DNA of 60,235 nucleotides from Embleya scabrispora DSM 41855. Lineage in GTDB: Bacteria; Actinomycetota; Actinomycetes; Streptomycetales; Streptomycetaceae. The stretch spans positions 1-60,235 of the forward strand of contig NZ_KB889696.1 in assembly GCF_000372745.1 (NCBI RefSeq). Reading direction: 5' to 3'. How positions within the stretch are numbered: the stretch's first letter is position 1; every line of letters begins with the position of its first letter. The translations under genes and the position numbers were made by a program. Of this stretch, positions 1 through 7,912 are shown one piece after another. A model generated the notes under the pieces. It saw nothing but the letters and a program-made list of their open reading frames with translations. It ran no database searches and was not told the origin of the DNA.

Positions 1-780
1 CTGCGGCACGACGTGCTGTTCGCGTTCCTGTCCACCGTCGCCATCGCGGTGGCGATCTACATCTGGTCCTGGACCGGCTGGTTCATGACCGACGGCGGCT
101 ACTTCCGGCACTGGGCCGACGACCGCTCCGGGCTGTCCCCGGACGAGGTGTTCGGCATCCCACTGCCCCAATTCGGCATGTCGTGGGTGCCGGCGCCGCT
201 GCGCAGCCTGTGGCACTACCACGCGGAGATGTGGTCGTTCCACACCGGCTTGGACAGCCCGCACCCGTACCAGTCGAATCCGTGGAGCTGGCTGGTCCTG
301 GGTCGACCGGTGGCCTACTACTTCGAGACCGTGCACCAGGGCACGGCCGGGTGCACCGAGCAGGACTGCTACCAGACCGTGCTGGGCATCGGGACGCCGC
401 TGCTGTGGTGGACCGGCGTGATCGCGGTCGGCTACCTGCTGTTCCGCTGGGCGGGCCGCCGCGACTGGCGCGCGGGCGCGATCCTGTGCGGGCTCGGCGC
501 GGCGTACCTGCCGTGGATGGCCTACCAGCAGCGGACCATCTTCCTGTTCTACGCGGTCGCCTTCGTACCGTTCCTGTGCCTGGCGGTGACCATGATGCTC
601 GGCGCACTGCTGGGCCCGCCGGGGGCATCCGAGCGGCGGCGGGCGTGGGGCACGGCGGGGGTGGTCGCGATCATCGCGCTGATCGCCTGGAACTTCCTGT
701 ACTTCTATCCGATCTTCACCGGTGAGACGATCTCCCGCAGCGGGTGGCTGGATCGCATGTGGTTCAGCACCTGGATCTAG
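1..780 (+). CDS. Protein O-mannosyltransferase (GT39), C-terminal part
   Basis: The gene enters from the left edge already in frame; only the last 259 residues are visible and the true start lies outside the window. The product is the C-terminal membrane half of a dolichyl/polyprenyl-phosphate-mannose-protein mannosyltransferase, which transfers mannose from a lipid carrier to Ser/Thr of exported proteins at the membrane. Visible support: several hydrophobic segments, the loop SNPWSWLVLGRPVAYYFE typical of the bacterial PMT C-terminal domain, and the final FLYFYPIFTGETIS segment just before the end, both characteristic of actinobacterial Pmt. A TetR-family gene follows in the same direction within about 40 bases. 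Family call is firm; substrate is inferred from the family. Confidence 0.9.
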   Translation: MRHDVLFAFLSTVAIAVAIYIWSWTGWFMTDGGYFRHWADDRSGLSPDEVFGIPLPQFGMSWVPAPLRSLWHYHAEMWSFHTGLDSPHPYQSNPWSWLVLGRPVAYYFETVHQGTAGCTEQDCYQTVLGIGTPLLWWTGVIAVGYLLFRWAGRRDWRAGAILCGLGAAYLPWMAYQQRTIFLFYAVAFVPFLCLAVTMMLGALLGPPGASERRRAWGTAGVVAIIALIAWNFLYFYPIFTGETISRSGWLDRMWFSTWI

Positions 781-820
781 CGTGTCCACGCCGTTGTCGA
801 CCCCGAGAGAGGCTGCGCCG

Positions 821-1399
821 GTGTCCGTCGCGCGGGAGCAGGACATACGCAGGCGAGCCATCGACGCGACCCGCGATCTGGCCGCGGCGGGCGGCTACGA
901 CAGCGTGCAGATGCGCGACGTGGTCCGCCTGTCCCGACTTTCCTCGGCGACCATCTACCGGCACTTCTCCTCGAAGGACCACCTGCTCGCGGCCACCCAC
1001 CTGGAGTGGATCGCCGCGCTGGAACGCAGCGGCGCGGCCCGACCGAACGGCGCCGACGCCGCGGAGCGGGTCTGCGCGATCCTGCACAACACGTGCCGAA
1101 CGATGGCCCGCCACCCACGGCTGACCGCCGCGCTGATCCACGCGCTCGGCTCCTCCGACCCCGGCGTGGGCGACTGCCATCGCGAGATCAACCGAATCAT
1201 GAACGACATGTTCCGCACCGCGATGGCCGACGAGATCGCAAGCGCCGACGAGTTCGTCCACCTGCTCGGAATAGCCTGGGAAGGCGCCCTGTTCAGCTGG
1301 GCCTTCGGCCGAATGACCATGGACGACGTGGAACGCACGGTAACCCGCTCGGCCCGCCTCCTGATCCTGGGCGCCGCAGCGGAACCAGCCACGCCCTAG
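821..1399 (+). CDS. TetR-family transcriptional regulator
   Basis: A 192-residue one-component repressor-type regulator. The N-terminal helix-turn-helix is clear (RAIDATRDLAAAGGYDSVQM followed by SSATIYRHFSSKDHLL), and the rest is an all-helical ligand domain with no recognisable specificity. I chose the GTG at 821 because GAGAGAGG lies 8 bases upstream; an in-frame GTG at 782 would add 13 residues but sits directly after the preceding stop without a ribosome site. The HTH resembles KstR-type regulators but that is only a resemblance. It reads in the same direction as the mannosyltransferase gene and may share its transcript. The regulated gene cannot be told from the sequence. Confidence 0.85.
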   Translation: MSVAREQDIRRRAIDATRDLAAAGGYDSVQMRDVVRLSRLSSATIYRHFSSKDHLLAATHLEWIAALERSGAARPNGADAAERVCAILHNTCRTMARHPRLTAALIHALGSSDPGVGDCHREINRIMNDMFRTAMADEIASADEFVHLLGIAWEGALFSWAFGRMTMDDVERTVTRSARLLILGAAAEPATP

Positions 1400-1481
1400 C
1401 CGAGCCACCCAGCCCACCCGCCCCGACCACGCAACCCACCCGGCCCGGCCACGCGACCCCCGTCAGCCCGGTCACGCAACC

Positions 1482-1647
1482 CAGCCCGTCCGGCGCTTGA
1501 GGACACCACAAGCCTCCGCAAGACCAACGCACAGACGGGTACGCAACCCCCATCAGCCCGTCCGGCGCTTGAGGACAACCCAAGTCCCCACGAGACCGAC
1601 GCACACATGGGTACGCAACCCACTCAGCCCGTCCGGCGCTTGAGGAC
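1482..1647. repeat. Three tandem ~72 bp repeats around CAGCCCGTCCGGCGCTTGAGG
   Basis: Three exact copies of the 23-base core that begins CAGCCCGTCCGGCGCTTGAG and ends GAC start at 1482, 1554 and 1625, i.e. a period of 72 then 71 bases. The DNA between cores is also similar (CAAG..CC-CGAGACC-ACGCACA--GGGTACGCAACCC). No gene fits here: the stretch lies between the TetR gene and the convergent SGNH hydrolase gene. The same core reappears, diverged, near 58.2-58.5 kb. Confidence 0.85.
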
Positions 1648-1671
1648 AACCCGGACGGACCCGACCCCGCC

Positions 1672-2535
1672 CTACGAGGCCTGACGACTCACGGGCGCGC
1701 CAACGGGCGCGGGTGCGGCGACATCATCCAGCGGCGCCAACTCCGGCCGCTTCGCCGTCACGTGGTCCCCCGACGACTGCCCCCGAAGCCGCCGCCCGAT
1801 CCACGGCACCAGGTGCTCCCGCGCCCAATGCACGTTCTCCAGCCGCGCCGCGCCGGCGGTGACCTCGACCGCCTCCGCCGGCCACGGCGCGTCCGGGTCG
1901 CCCTCGGCGGACAGCCCGAGCGCCCGCCCGACCTTGAGCGCCACCCGGTCGTGACCCTCCGGCGACAGATGCAGCCGGTCCTCGCTCCACGCCCGCCGAT
2001 CATGCAGCGAGGTGAGCCCCCACATGTCCGCGACGAGGCAGTCGTAGCGATCCGCGACCGCCCGCAACAGCTCGTTGTACGTGGCCACCTTGCCCCGGAT
2101 CAGCTTGAGCACCGGCACCCAGCGCGTATCGAACCCGGTGAACACCACGACCCGCGCGCCCGCCGCCGTCAACGCGGCGACCGCTTCCTCGTACTCGGCG
2201 GCCAGTCTGTCCGGATCGCTCCCGGGCCGCAGCACATCGTTGCCACCCGCGCACAACGTCACCAGATCGGGTCGCGCCGCAATGGCCAGCGGCACCTGCT
2301 CCTCGACGATCTGGTGCAACAACTTCCCGCGCACCGCGAGATTCGCGTACCGCAACCCCGGCTGCTCCACCGCCAGCCGAGCCGCGAACCGGTCCGCCCA
2401 CCCGAGGAACTTCCCGTCGGGCCCGGGATCGCCGACCCCTTCGGTGAAGCTGTCGCCGATGGCCACATAAGAGTTGATTCCGGACAGGTTCCCGTGTGGA
2501 TTCAAAAGCTCGGCCATGTCACCCGATGTTGGCAT
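1672..2535 (-). CDS. SGNH/GDSL-family hydrolase
   Basis: A 287-residue esterase-like protein of the SGNH fold. Block I appears as AIGDSFTEGVGDPGPDG (nucleophile Ser in GDS, near residue 29), followed by the Gly (AVRGKL) and the Asn of block III (CAGGNDVL), and the C-terminal DRLHLSPEGH block carries the catalytic Asp and His. No signal peptide or membrane segment is seen, so it should be cytosolic. The ATG at 2535 has GAGGTGAG just upstream. It is a single gene ending next to the tandem repeat at 1482-1647. Natural substrate (acyl ester, acetylated sugar or lipid) is not predictable from the sequence. Confidence 0.9.
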   Translation of the reverse strand: MPTSGDMAELLNPHGNLSGINSYVAIGDSFTEGVGDPGPDGKFLGWADRFAARLAVEQPGLRYANLAVRGKLLHQIVEEQVPLAIAARPDLVTLCAGGNDVLRPGSDPDRLAAEYEEAVAALTAAGARVVVFTGFDTRWVPVLKLIRGKVATYNELLRAVADRYDCLVADMWGLTSLHDRRAWSEDRLHLSPEGHDRVALKVGRALGLSAEGDPDAPWPAEAVEVTAGAARLENVHWAREHLVPWIGRRLRGQSSGDHVTAKRPELAPLDDVAAPAPVGAPVSRQAS

Positions 2536-2926
2536 CGCTCACCTCGCCTACGCGACCGTAATAACCACCCGAACACACTCCGCTACACGCGGCAGCGCAC
2601 CGCTGCGCGCCCCCGAACAACCCCTCGGGAATGCACTCCTTCGAGCAAGGCCAATCAACCGCCGCCCATTCCCGCCCGACCAAAATGCGACACGGTTCAC
2701 CCGCGCATCACCGGCACGTCACCCCGGGGTCGGCGCCATCGAGGTGACGAGGACCACAGGCAGGCGATTCCCATGCCCGCCCGCCACAGCGCAGCCAACT
2801 ACGGCCCCCGGCCCATGAGTTGCCGACGCGGGCCGGCCGAACGGCGGACCCGCCACCCCCGGGCTCGACTCGGCGGCGATCGACCGGACACCGGTTCGAC
2901 GCGGACGAATTCCTGCCGGGAAAACG
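2536..2926. other. Intergenic stretch, no gene seen
   Basis: About 390 bases between the start of the SGNH hydrolase gene and the tRNA-Ala terminator. The open frames here lack a ribosome site and show no biased third position. The proximal part must hold the promoter of the hydrolase gene. Nothing else recognised. Confidence 0.6.
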
Positions 2927-2962
2927 ACGAAAGCCCCGCCGGATATCCGGCGGGGCTTTCGT
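2927..2962 (-). terminator. Terminator downstream of tRNA-Ala
   Basis: Perfect 36-base palindrome (18-base arms, centre between 2944 and 2945) built on GAAAGCCCCGCCGGATATCC. It lies 6 bases beyond the 3' end of the leftward tRNA-Ala gene, and in that direction TCGTTTTCC follows, so it reads as its intrinsic terminator. Confidence 0.85.
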
Positions 2963-2968
2963 GCTGTG

Positions 2969-3042
2969 TGGACCTGTGGGGATTTGAACCCCAGACCCCC
3001 TCGATGCGAACGAGGTGCGCTACCAGACTGCGCCACAGGCCC
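2969..3042 (-). tRNA. tRNA-Ala (anticodon CGC)
   Basis: On the minus strand the 74-base gene starts GGGCCTGTGGCGCAGTCTGG. The anticodon stem CCTCG/CGAGG encloses TTCGCAT, giving anticodon CGC, which reads the Ala codon GCG. The acceptor stem pairs GGGCCTG with CAGGTCC, the T loop is GTTCAAATC, and the discriminator base is A; the CCA end is not encoded. A TAATGT box about 15 bases upstream may be its -10 element. Confidence 0.95.
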
Positions 3043-3059
3043 AACGAGGAGAAACATTA

Positions 3060-3076
3060 CCACCTCCACGAGGTGG
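3060..3076 (-). terminator. Small hairpin between sepX and tRNA-Ala
   Basis: CCACCTC-CAC-GAGGTGG, a 7-bp stem with a 3-base loop, lies just past the stop codon of the leftward sepX gene and before tRNA-Ala. It could weakly terminate or process the sepX transcript. Short, so low confidence. Confidence 0.35.
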
Positions 3077-3091
3077 GTCGTGCACGGGTAT

Positions 3092-4243
3092 TCACTCGTT
3101 GACGGCCCGGCGCCACTCGTGTTCGTACAGGGGAAGCGAGTCGACCGAGGCGCCGTATCCGGTGCGGGTGTCCTCGGCGTATTGGTCGAACAACGGGGTG
3201 GACGGGCGCGGTGCCTCGGTCGGCCCGGCGTCCGGGACGGCGTGGATCTGCGGGCGTTCCGGCTCGTGTTCGACGTCGCCGCGCGGGACCACCGGCGCGG
3301 TCACGTAGGTGGGCAGCGGGACCGGGACCGGGTCCCACGAGTCGCGGTCGTGCGGGCCGCCGTCGGTGGCCAGTTCGGCGATCCACTCGGCCAACGCGGG
3401 CTCCTCCGCCTCCCGGTCGCGCCTGCCCCGGGGCGAGGCCGAGACCCCCGAAGCGCCGTTCGGTCCGGACGAGCCGGTCGGCCGCGAGCGCGGTGTGCGC
3501 CCCTGCCGCGCGTCGCCGCCGGTCGGCGGGGTCGCGGCACGGGGTTCGGGCGGCGTCGCGTCGTGCGTCTCGCGGGCCTTGGCGCGGGGGCGGGATTCGG
3601 CGGCCGAGGCAGCGTCGACCGGCGCACCGGACTTGCCGCCCGCGGGTCGGCCCAGCCGGCGCAGGCCGGCCTCGTAGCGCCGCCGCTCCTGCACCCGCAG
3701 GTGCACGATGTACGCGGACAGCAGGACACCCGGCACGGCCGGCAGCCACACCCACGCGAGGCCGGCCACACCGGCCACGATCGCGCCGGCGGTGAAGGCC
3801 GCGAACAGGGTCGCGATGACCCGGCGGCGCCGCGTGAGCAGCGCGGCCCGACCCTCGTCCCGGCGCGCCGGTCCGGCGGGGCGCTTGGCCGCGCCGGGCT
3901 TGGCGGCCTTGGCCGAGGGCACCGCCCCGGGGGGCACGGCCGGCTGCTGCGTCGGTTGCGGCGCGGCGGCCTTGGCCGGGTGTTGCCGCGTGCGCGGCGG
4001 TTCGGCCGGGCCGCGCCGCTCGGGCGCGTCCGTGCCCTCGTCCGCGGCCGCACGGGCCTCGGCGAGCACACGGGCGGAGCGACGCTCGAAGGCGCCGCGA
4101 CGGGAGAGGATCCGGATCGCGGTGGTGAATCGCTCGGTCGGCCGGGCCTCGTTGAGCTCGTCCTGTCGGCGAAGCCACATGGGCACCAGGTAGGCAGCCC
4201 AGGCCCCCACGATCGCTGCGTAGATCAGGCCGCTGCCGTTCAC
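3092..4243 (-). CDS. sepX: SepX/GlpR-type divisome membrane protein
   Basis: A 383-residue membrane protein. An N-terminal membrane helix (GLIYAAIVGAWAAYLVPMWL, about residues 5-24) is followed by a charged region (RRQDELNEARPTERF), a long Ala/Pro/Arg-rich linker, a central pair of membrane helices (about residues 145-190) and a long disordered tail. This layout and the LVPMWLRRQDELNEARPTERF-like signature match the actinobacterial division protein SepX (Streptomyces), called GlpR in Corynebacterium, the membrane receptor of the MoeA-like protein Glp, which binds FtsZ. The nearby glp/moeA gene at 6692-7912 in the same orientation fits that pair. Start is GTG with only a weak ribosome site. 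Function is by family and context, not tested here. Confidence 0.8.
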   Translation of the reverse strand: MNGSGLIYAAIVGAWAAYLVPMWLRRQDELNEARPTERFTTAIRILSRRGAFERRSARVLAEARAAADEGTDAPERRGPAEPPRTRQHPAKAAAPQPTQQPAVPPGAVPSAKAAKPGAAKRPAGPARRDEGRAALLTRRRRVIATLFAAFTAGAIVAGVAGLAWVWLPAVPGVLLSAYIVHLRVQERRRYEAGLRRLGRPAGGKSGAPVDAASAAESRPRAKARETHDATPPEPRAATPPTGGDARQGRTPRSRPTGSSGPNGASGVSASPRGRRDREAEEPALAEWIAELATDGGPHDRDSWDPVPVPLPTYVTAPVVPRGDVEHEPERPQIHAVPDAGPTEAPRPSTPLFDQYAEDTRTGYGASVDSLPLYEHEWRRAVNE

Positions 4244-4688
4244 GCTTCACACGCTAAGCCGGATGGGCACCGCATCGTCGGATTAGGCACGGTGTGTCGC
4301 CCGATCCGCAGTGATGCCCATGTGACGAATGTGACTGACGAGACGGCCGAGGCAACCATATCCACCGAACCACCCGACACGACCGAAACAACCGGGAAGC
4401 CCGACCCCACCGAATTCTCCGAGACGTCCGACACGGCCGGAATCACCGGGACACCCGAGATACCCGGAGCCGGTGTGGCTCCCGAGGCCCCTCGGGCAGC
4501 CGTTCTCCCGGAGGCGCCGGGGTCTGCCGAGGTGACACCGCTCATATCTCCGGCAGAGTAGCGAAATCGCAAGATCGATGTGTCGATATGGCGGGATCGA
4601 CATCGAAGAGATGCCCACTACGCGGAGAGTTTCCGAGCAAGGATCCCCGGAGCAAGGGTCCCGAGCAGGGATCCCCACCCACCAGGGC
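4244..4688. other. Intergenic region between sepX and GNAT gene
   Basis: 445 bases within the leftward cluster. Apart from the weak rightward frame at 4322-4561, there is a leftward frame (4240-4572) whose stop TGA overlaps the sepX GTG in a GTGA arrangement, but its composition (Gly/Ser/Val repeats) looks like the mirror of the other strand. The sepX promoter may lie here. A short direct repeat AAGGATCCCC/AGGGATCCCC occurs at about 4640-4680. Confidence 0.4.
4322..4561 (+). CDS. Possible small acidic, Thr/Pro-rich protein (uncertain)
   Basis: A rightward frame of about 79 residues from GTG 4322 (MTNVTDETAEATISTEPPDT...). It is rich in Thr, Pro, Glu and Asp with loose repeats of (D/E)TxETxG, has no membrane segment, and would be disordered. 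Third positions in this frame are mostly G/C, more so than in the opposite-strand frame, but there is no convincing ribosome site and no homologue I recognise. It lies divergent from sepX. Treat as a weak candidate gene; the repetitive DNA could equally be non-coding. Confidence 0.2.
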   Translation: MTNVTDETAEATISTEPPDTTETTGKPDPTEFSETSDTAGITGTPEIPGAGVAPEAPRAAVLPEAPGSAEVTPLISPAE

Positions 4689-5318
4689 CTACCAGGTGAA
4701 CCCTCGGCTCTCCCGGTAGGCGCGCCACCGCATCAACAGGCCCTCGGGGACCTCCTCGGCGTTCAACGCGTAGGCGAGGTGGTCGCGCCAGTCGCCGTCG
4801 ATGTGCAGATAGCGCGGACGCAGACACTCCTCGCGAAATCCCAGCTTGTCGACCACCCGCCGACTGGCCCGGTTCTCCGGCCGGATGCACACCTCGAGGC
4901 GATGGATGCCCAGCCGGAAGAAGCAGTGGTCGGCGACGAGCGCGACCGCCGTCGGCATCACGCCCAGCCCGGCGACCCGTTCGTCCACCCAGTAGCCGAC
5001 GTGCGCCGAGCACATCGATCCCCAGGTGATCCCGGCGACGGTGACCTGACCGACCAACTGCCCGTCGTACAACACCACGAACGGCAACATCCGGCCGGCG
5101 CCCGCCTCGGCCCGCAGGAAGCGCACCATCTGCCGGAACGTCGGCCGCCGACCGGCCGCGGAGCCCGGCGGCACGGTCGCCTCCCAGCGGCGCAGCCATT
5201 CGCGGTTGCGGGTGTGCACCTCCTGCCAGGCGACCGCGTCCCGGGCGCGGATCGGGCGCAGGGTGACCCGGCCCTCGGTGAGTTCCACCGGCCACCCGCG
5301 GGTCAGCGCGTGCCCCAT
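4689..5318 (-). CDS. GNAT acetyltransferase, RimJ/RimL type
   Basis: A 209-residue acyl-CoA N-acyltransferase. The RimJ/RimL pattern is clear: VTLRPIRARDAVAW near the N-terminus, the beta-4/5 core GQVTVAGITWGSMCSAHVGY, the acetyl-CoA loop around VAGLGVMPTAVALVADHCFF, and RLEVCIRPENRASRRVVDKL. The family transfers acetyl groups to N-termini or small amines. It follows the MogA-like gene with a 16-base overlap, and an rimJ-like gene in the equivalent place is also known next to galU and moeA1 in mycobacteria, so the location is conserved. Start ATG 5318 sits inside the Gly-rich tail-coding DNA; an internal GTG giving MELTEGRVTLRP is an alternative. Confidence 0.9.
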   Translation of the reverse strand: MGHALTRGWPVELTEGRVTLRPIRARDAVAWQEVHTRNREWLRRWEATVPPGSAAGRRPTFRQMVRFLRAEAGAGRMLPFVVLYDGQLVGQVTVAGITWGSMCSAHVGYWVDERVAGLGVMPTAVALVADHCFFRLGIHRLEVCIRPENRASRRVVDKLGFREECLRPRYLHIDGDWRDHLAYALNAEEVPEGLLMRWRAYRESRGFTW

Positions 5319-5992
5319 GGCGGCTGCTGCGCCCCTCCGTAGCCCCCGCCGCCCTGGAACCCACCGCCCGCGCCGCCGCCCTGGTAGCCACCGCCGCCAC
5401 CGAAGCCGCCCTGGTAACCGCCGCCTCCGGGCGCGGGCTGCTGCCCTCCGCCGCCGAAGCCGCCACCACCGCCGCCACCGCCGCCGAACCCGCCGCCCTG
5501 CTGGTGGTCGCCGCCCTGGAGCTGGGACACCACATGCGGCAGCACCTTGGCCAGCACGTTGATGCCGTCCTGCGCGCCGCCCGGCGAGCCCGGCAGGTTG
5601 ACGATCAGGCTGCGGTAGGTCCAGTGCGAGTCCTGGGTGATCGCGACGCCGGCGATGCCGCGCGACAGGATCGAGGTCGGCACCTTGTCGAAGTTCTCCA
5701 TCCGGATCGCCTCGGCGATGCCCGGCACCTCGTAGCTGATCACCCGGCTGGTCATCTGCGGAGTCTGGTCGAACGGGTTGAGCCCGGTCCCCCCGGTGGT
5801 GATGATCACGTCGTAGTGGCCCGCGACCGCGTCCCGCAGCGCCTGGGCGACGGGCTCACCGTCGGGCACGACCTGCGGTCCCCGCGTCTCGAAGCCCAGT
5901 GCCTGCAGCCCGCGCACGATCACCGGACCGCTCTCGTCCCCGTAGGTTCCGGCCGCCGCGCGCGTGGACACGGTGATCACCATGGCTCGCAT
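5303..5992 (-). CDS. MogA/MoaB-like molybdopterin-binding protein with Gly-rich tail
   Basis: A 229-residue protein whose first ~155 residues are a MoCF-binding domain (MVITVSTRAAAGTYGDESGP, IITTGGTGLNPFDQTPQMT, VNLPGSPGGAQDGINVLAKV) that in MogA adenylylates molybdopterin. The last ~70 residues are almost only Gly with Gln, Phe and Tyr (repeats such as GGYQGGFGGGGGYQ), an unusual low-complexity tail for this family. ATG 5992 is chosen because GGAGGG lies 7 bases upstream and the start shares one base with the moaC stop (TGATG). It overlaps the following GNAT gene by 16 bases. It works in Moco synthesis by family, though the cluster also holds Glp and SepX, which act in division. Confidence 0.88.
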   Translation of the reverse strand: MRAMVITVSTRAAAGTYGDESGPVIVRGLQALGFETRGPQVVPDGEPVAQALRDAVAGHYDVIITTGGTGLNPFDQTPQMTSRVISYEVPGIAEAIRMENFDKVPTSILSRGIAGVAITQDSHWTYRSLIVNLPGSPGGAQDGINVLAKVLPHVVSQLQGGDHQQGGGFGGGGGGGGGFGGGGQQPAPGGGGYQGGFGGGGGYQGGGAGGGFQGGGGYGGAQQPPWGTR

Positions 5993-6513
5993 CAGACTTG
6001 CCCTCCGTCCCGTTGTGTGGCCGCTGCCCCGGTGTCCCGTTCCCAGTCCCCGGAGGCGCCGCCCGTCTTCCGCTCGACCCGTACGTCGGTGATGACCGCG
6101 CCCGGGTCCACTGCCTTGATCATGTCCACGACCGTGAGCGCCGCGACGGAGACCGCGGTCAGCGCCTCCATCTCGACGCCGGTGCGATCGGCGGTACGCA
6201 CGGTCGCGGTGATCTCCACCGCGTCGTCGTGCACCGTCAGGTCCACCGCGACGCCGTGCAGCGCGATCGGGTGGCACAGCGGCACCAGGTCGGGCGTGCG
6301 CTTGGCCGCCATGATGCCCGCGATCCGTGCGGTGGCCAGTGCGTCACCCTTGGGCATGCCCTCGCCCCGCAGGAGTTCGACCACGCGCGGCGACACGAGC
6401 ACCCGGCCCGAGGCCGAGCCCGTGCGGACCGAGATCTCCTTGGCCGTGACGTCCACCATGCGGGCCGCGCCGGCCTCGTCGAGGTGCGTGAGGTTTTTGG
6501 CGCCGCGCGTCAA
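5992..6513 (-). CDS. moaC: Cyclic pyranopterin monophosphate synthase MoaC
   Basis: About 173 residues. MoaC converts the cyclic 8-oxo-GTP product of MoaA into cyclic pyranopterin monophosphate, the first stable Moco intermediate. Family signatures are present in order: LTHLDEAGAARMVDVTAKE, GDALATARIAGIMAAKRT, PDLVPLCHPIAL, VEITATVRTADRTGVEMEAL, TAVSVAALTVVDMIKAVDP. The frame is open further upstream to 6663, but that part does not resemble MoaC; I chose the TTG at 6513, which follows GGGGTGGA at a normal distance and gives the usual length. The stop overlaps the start of the MogA-like gene by one base. No MoaA gene is in the window. Confidence 0.92.
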   Translation of the reverse strand: MTRGAKNLTHLDEAGAARMVDVTAKEISVRTGSASGRVLVSPRVVELLRGEGMPKGDALATARIAGIMAAKRTPDLVPLCHPIALHGVAVDLTVHDDAVEITATVRTADRTGVEMEALTAVSVAALTVVDMIKAVDPGAVITDVRVERKTGGASGDWERDTGAAATQRDGGQV

Positions 6514-6691
6514 CTTTCCACCCCATACGGTGAGCCCACCGTGCGGGTGGGCGTCGAAGTGCCGTGTGTGTCGGACCGCCCGGTGTGTCGGACCGCCCGT
6601 GTATCGAACCGCCGTGTCGTGCAGGGGCAACGTTAGAGGCACAACCGGGCGGCCCGCATGCACGGGCCCGCCCGGACGGGGGTCACGGCGC

Positions 6692-7912
6692 TCAGCCGAG
6701 CAGCATCACGGAGACCTCGGCGCCCTCGGCGACCTCGGTGACGTCGGCGGGAAGGGTGATCAGCGCGTTCGCCTTGGCCAGGCTGCCGAGCAGGTGGGAG
6801 CCGGTGCCGCCGACCGGGTCCACGGTGCCCTCGCCGACCCCCGCGACCGGCGGGGTGTACCAGGCGCGCAGGAACCGGCGCTTGCCCTCGGGCGACTTCA
6901 GCGCCGCCGAACAGGTGGCCCGCACGATCGGCCGCTCGGTGACCTCGGCGCCCTGCATCCGCAGCAGTGCCGGACGGACGAACACCTCGAAGGACACGAA
7001 CGCGCTGACCGGATTGCCGGGAAGGGTGAAGATCGGCGTCTCGTCCGGGCCGATCACGCCGAAGCCCTGCGGCATCCCCGGCTGCATCGCGATCTTGTCG
7101 AACTCGACCGTGCCCAGCTCGGAGAGCACCTCCTTGACCACGTCGTAGGCGCCCGCGCTGACGCCGCCCGTGGTGACCACCACATCCGCCCGGATCAGCT
7201 GGTCCTCGATCGTGTCGATCAGGATCTTCGGGTCGTCGGGCACGTTGCCGACCCGGTACGCGATGGCGCCCGCCTCGCGCGCGGCGGCGGTGAGCATGTA
7301 GCTGTTCGAGTCGCGGATCTGGCCGGGGCCGATCGGCCGGCCGGGCTGGGTCAGCTCGCTGCCGGTGGACAGGATCACCACGCGCGGCTTGGGCCGCACC
7401 CGGATGCGCTCGCGGCCGATCGCGGCGAGCAGGCCGACCTGCGCCGAGCCGATCACGCTGCCCGCGTCCAGAACGGTCTGCCCGGCGGTGACGTCGCTGC
7501 CCCGACGGCGGATGTACTGGCCGCTCTGTGGCGCCTTGGTGATCCGTACCGTCGGCATGCCCGCGTCGGTCCACTCGACCGGCACGATCGCCTCGGCGCC
7601 CTCCGGCAGCGGCGCGCCGGTCATGATCCGGGCGCAGGTGCCGGAACCGATCGCGGTCTTGGGCGCGTTGCCCGCGGCGATGTCGTCCACCACGTCCAGT
7701 ACCACCGGGTAGCGCTCGCTCGCGTCGGCGACGTCCGCGAGGCGCACCGCGTATCCGTCCATCGACGAGTTGTCGAACGGCGGCAGGTCACCGGTCGCCG
7801 CGACCTCGTCGACCAGGAGGCTGCCGTGTGCGTCGAGCAGTTGCAGTTCGAGGGGGGCCAGCGGTGCGATCCGCCCGAGGATCCCGGTCAGGTGGTCCTC
7901 GACGCTTTTCAT
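6692..7912 (-). CDS. glp: MoeA-like protein Glp (molybdopterin molybdotransferase family)
   Basis: A 406-residue MoeA/gephyrin-family protein. MoeA domain marks are present: PPFDNSSMDGYAVR near residue 45, the RRRGSDVTAGQ segment, the MoCF domain with VVVTTGGVSAGAYDVVK, and FTLPGNPVSAFVSFEVFVRP. Classical MoeA inserts molybdate into adenylylated molybdopterin. In Corynebacterium the orthologue beside glpR (sepX) is Glp, which binds FtsZ at the septum, and this gene has the same neighbours (galU upstream, GNAT and sepX downstream), so I favour Glp; it may keep the enzyme role too. Its ATG overlaps the galU stop as ATGA, so the two are translationally coupled. Confidence 0.9.
   Translation of the reverse strand: MKSVEDHLTGILGRIAPLAPLELQLLDAHGSLLVDEVAATGDLPPFDNSSMDGYAVRLADVADASERYPVVLDVVDDIAAGNAPKTAIGSGTCARIMTGAPLPEGAEAIVPVEWTDAGMPTVRITKAPQSGQYIRRRGSDVTAGQTVLDAGSVIGSAQVGLLAAIGRERIRVRPKPRVVILSTGSELTQPGRPIGPGQIRDSNSYMLTAAAREAGAIAYRVGNVPDDPKILIDTIEDQLIRADVVVTTGGVSAGAYDVVKEVLSELGTVEFDKIAMQPGMPQGFGVIGPDETPIFTLPGNPVSAFVSFEVFVRPALLRMQGAEVTERPIVRATCSAALKSPEGKRRFLRAWYTPPVAGVGEGTVDPVGGTGSHLLGSLAKANALITLPADVTEVAEGAEVSVMLLG

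Noticed and set aside
4240-4572. 110-codon minus-strand frame overlapping sepX by GTGA
   Set aside because: The overlap is tempting, but Gly/Ser/Val repeats and third-position bias favour the other strand, and no ribosome site is visible.
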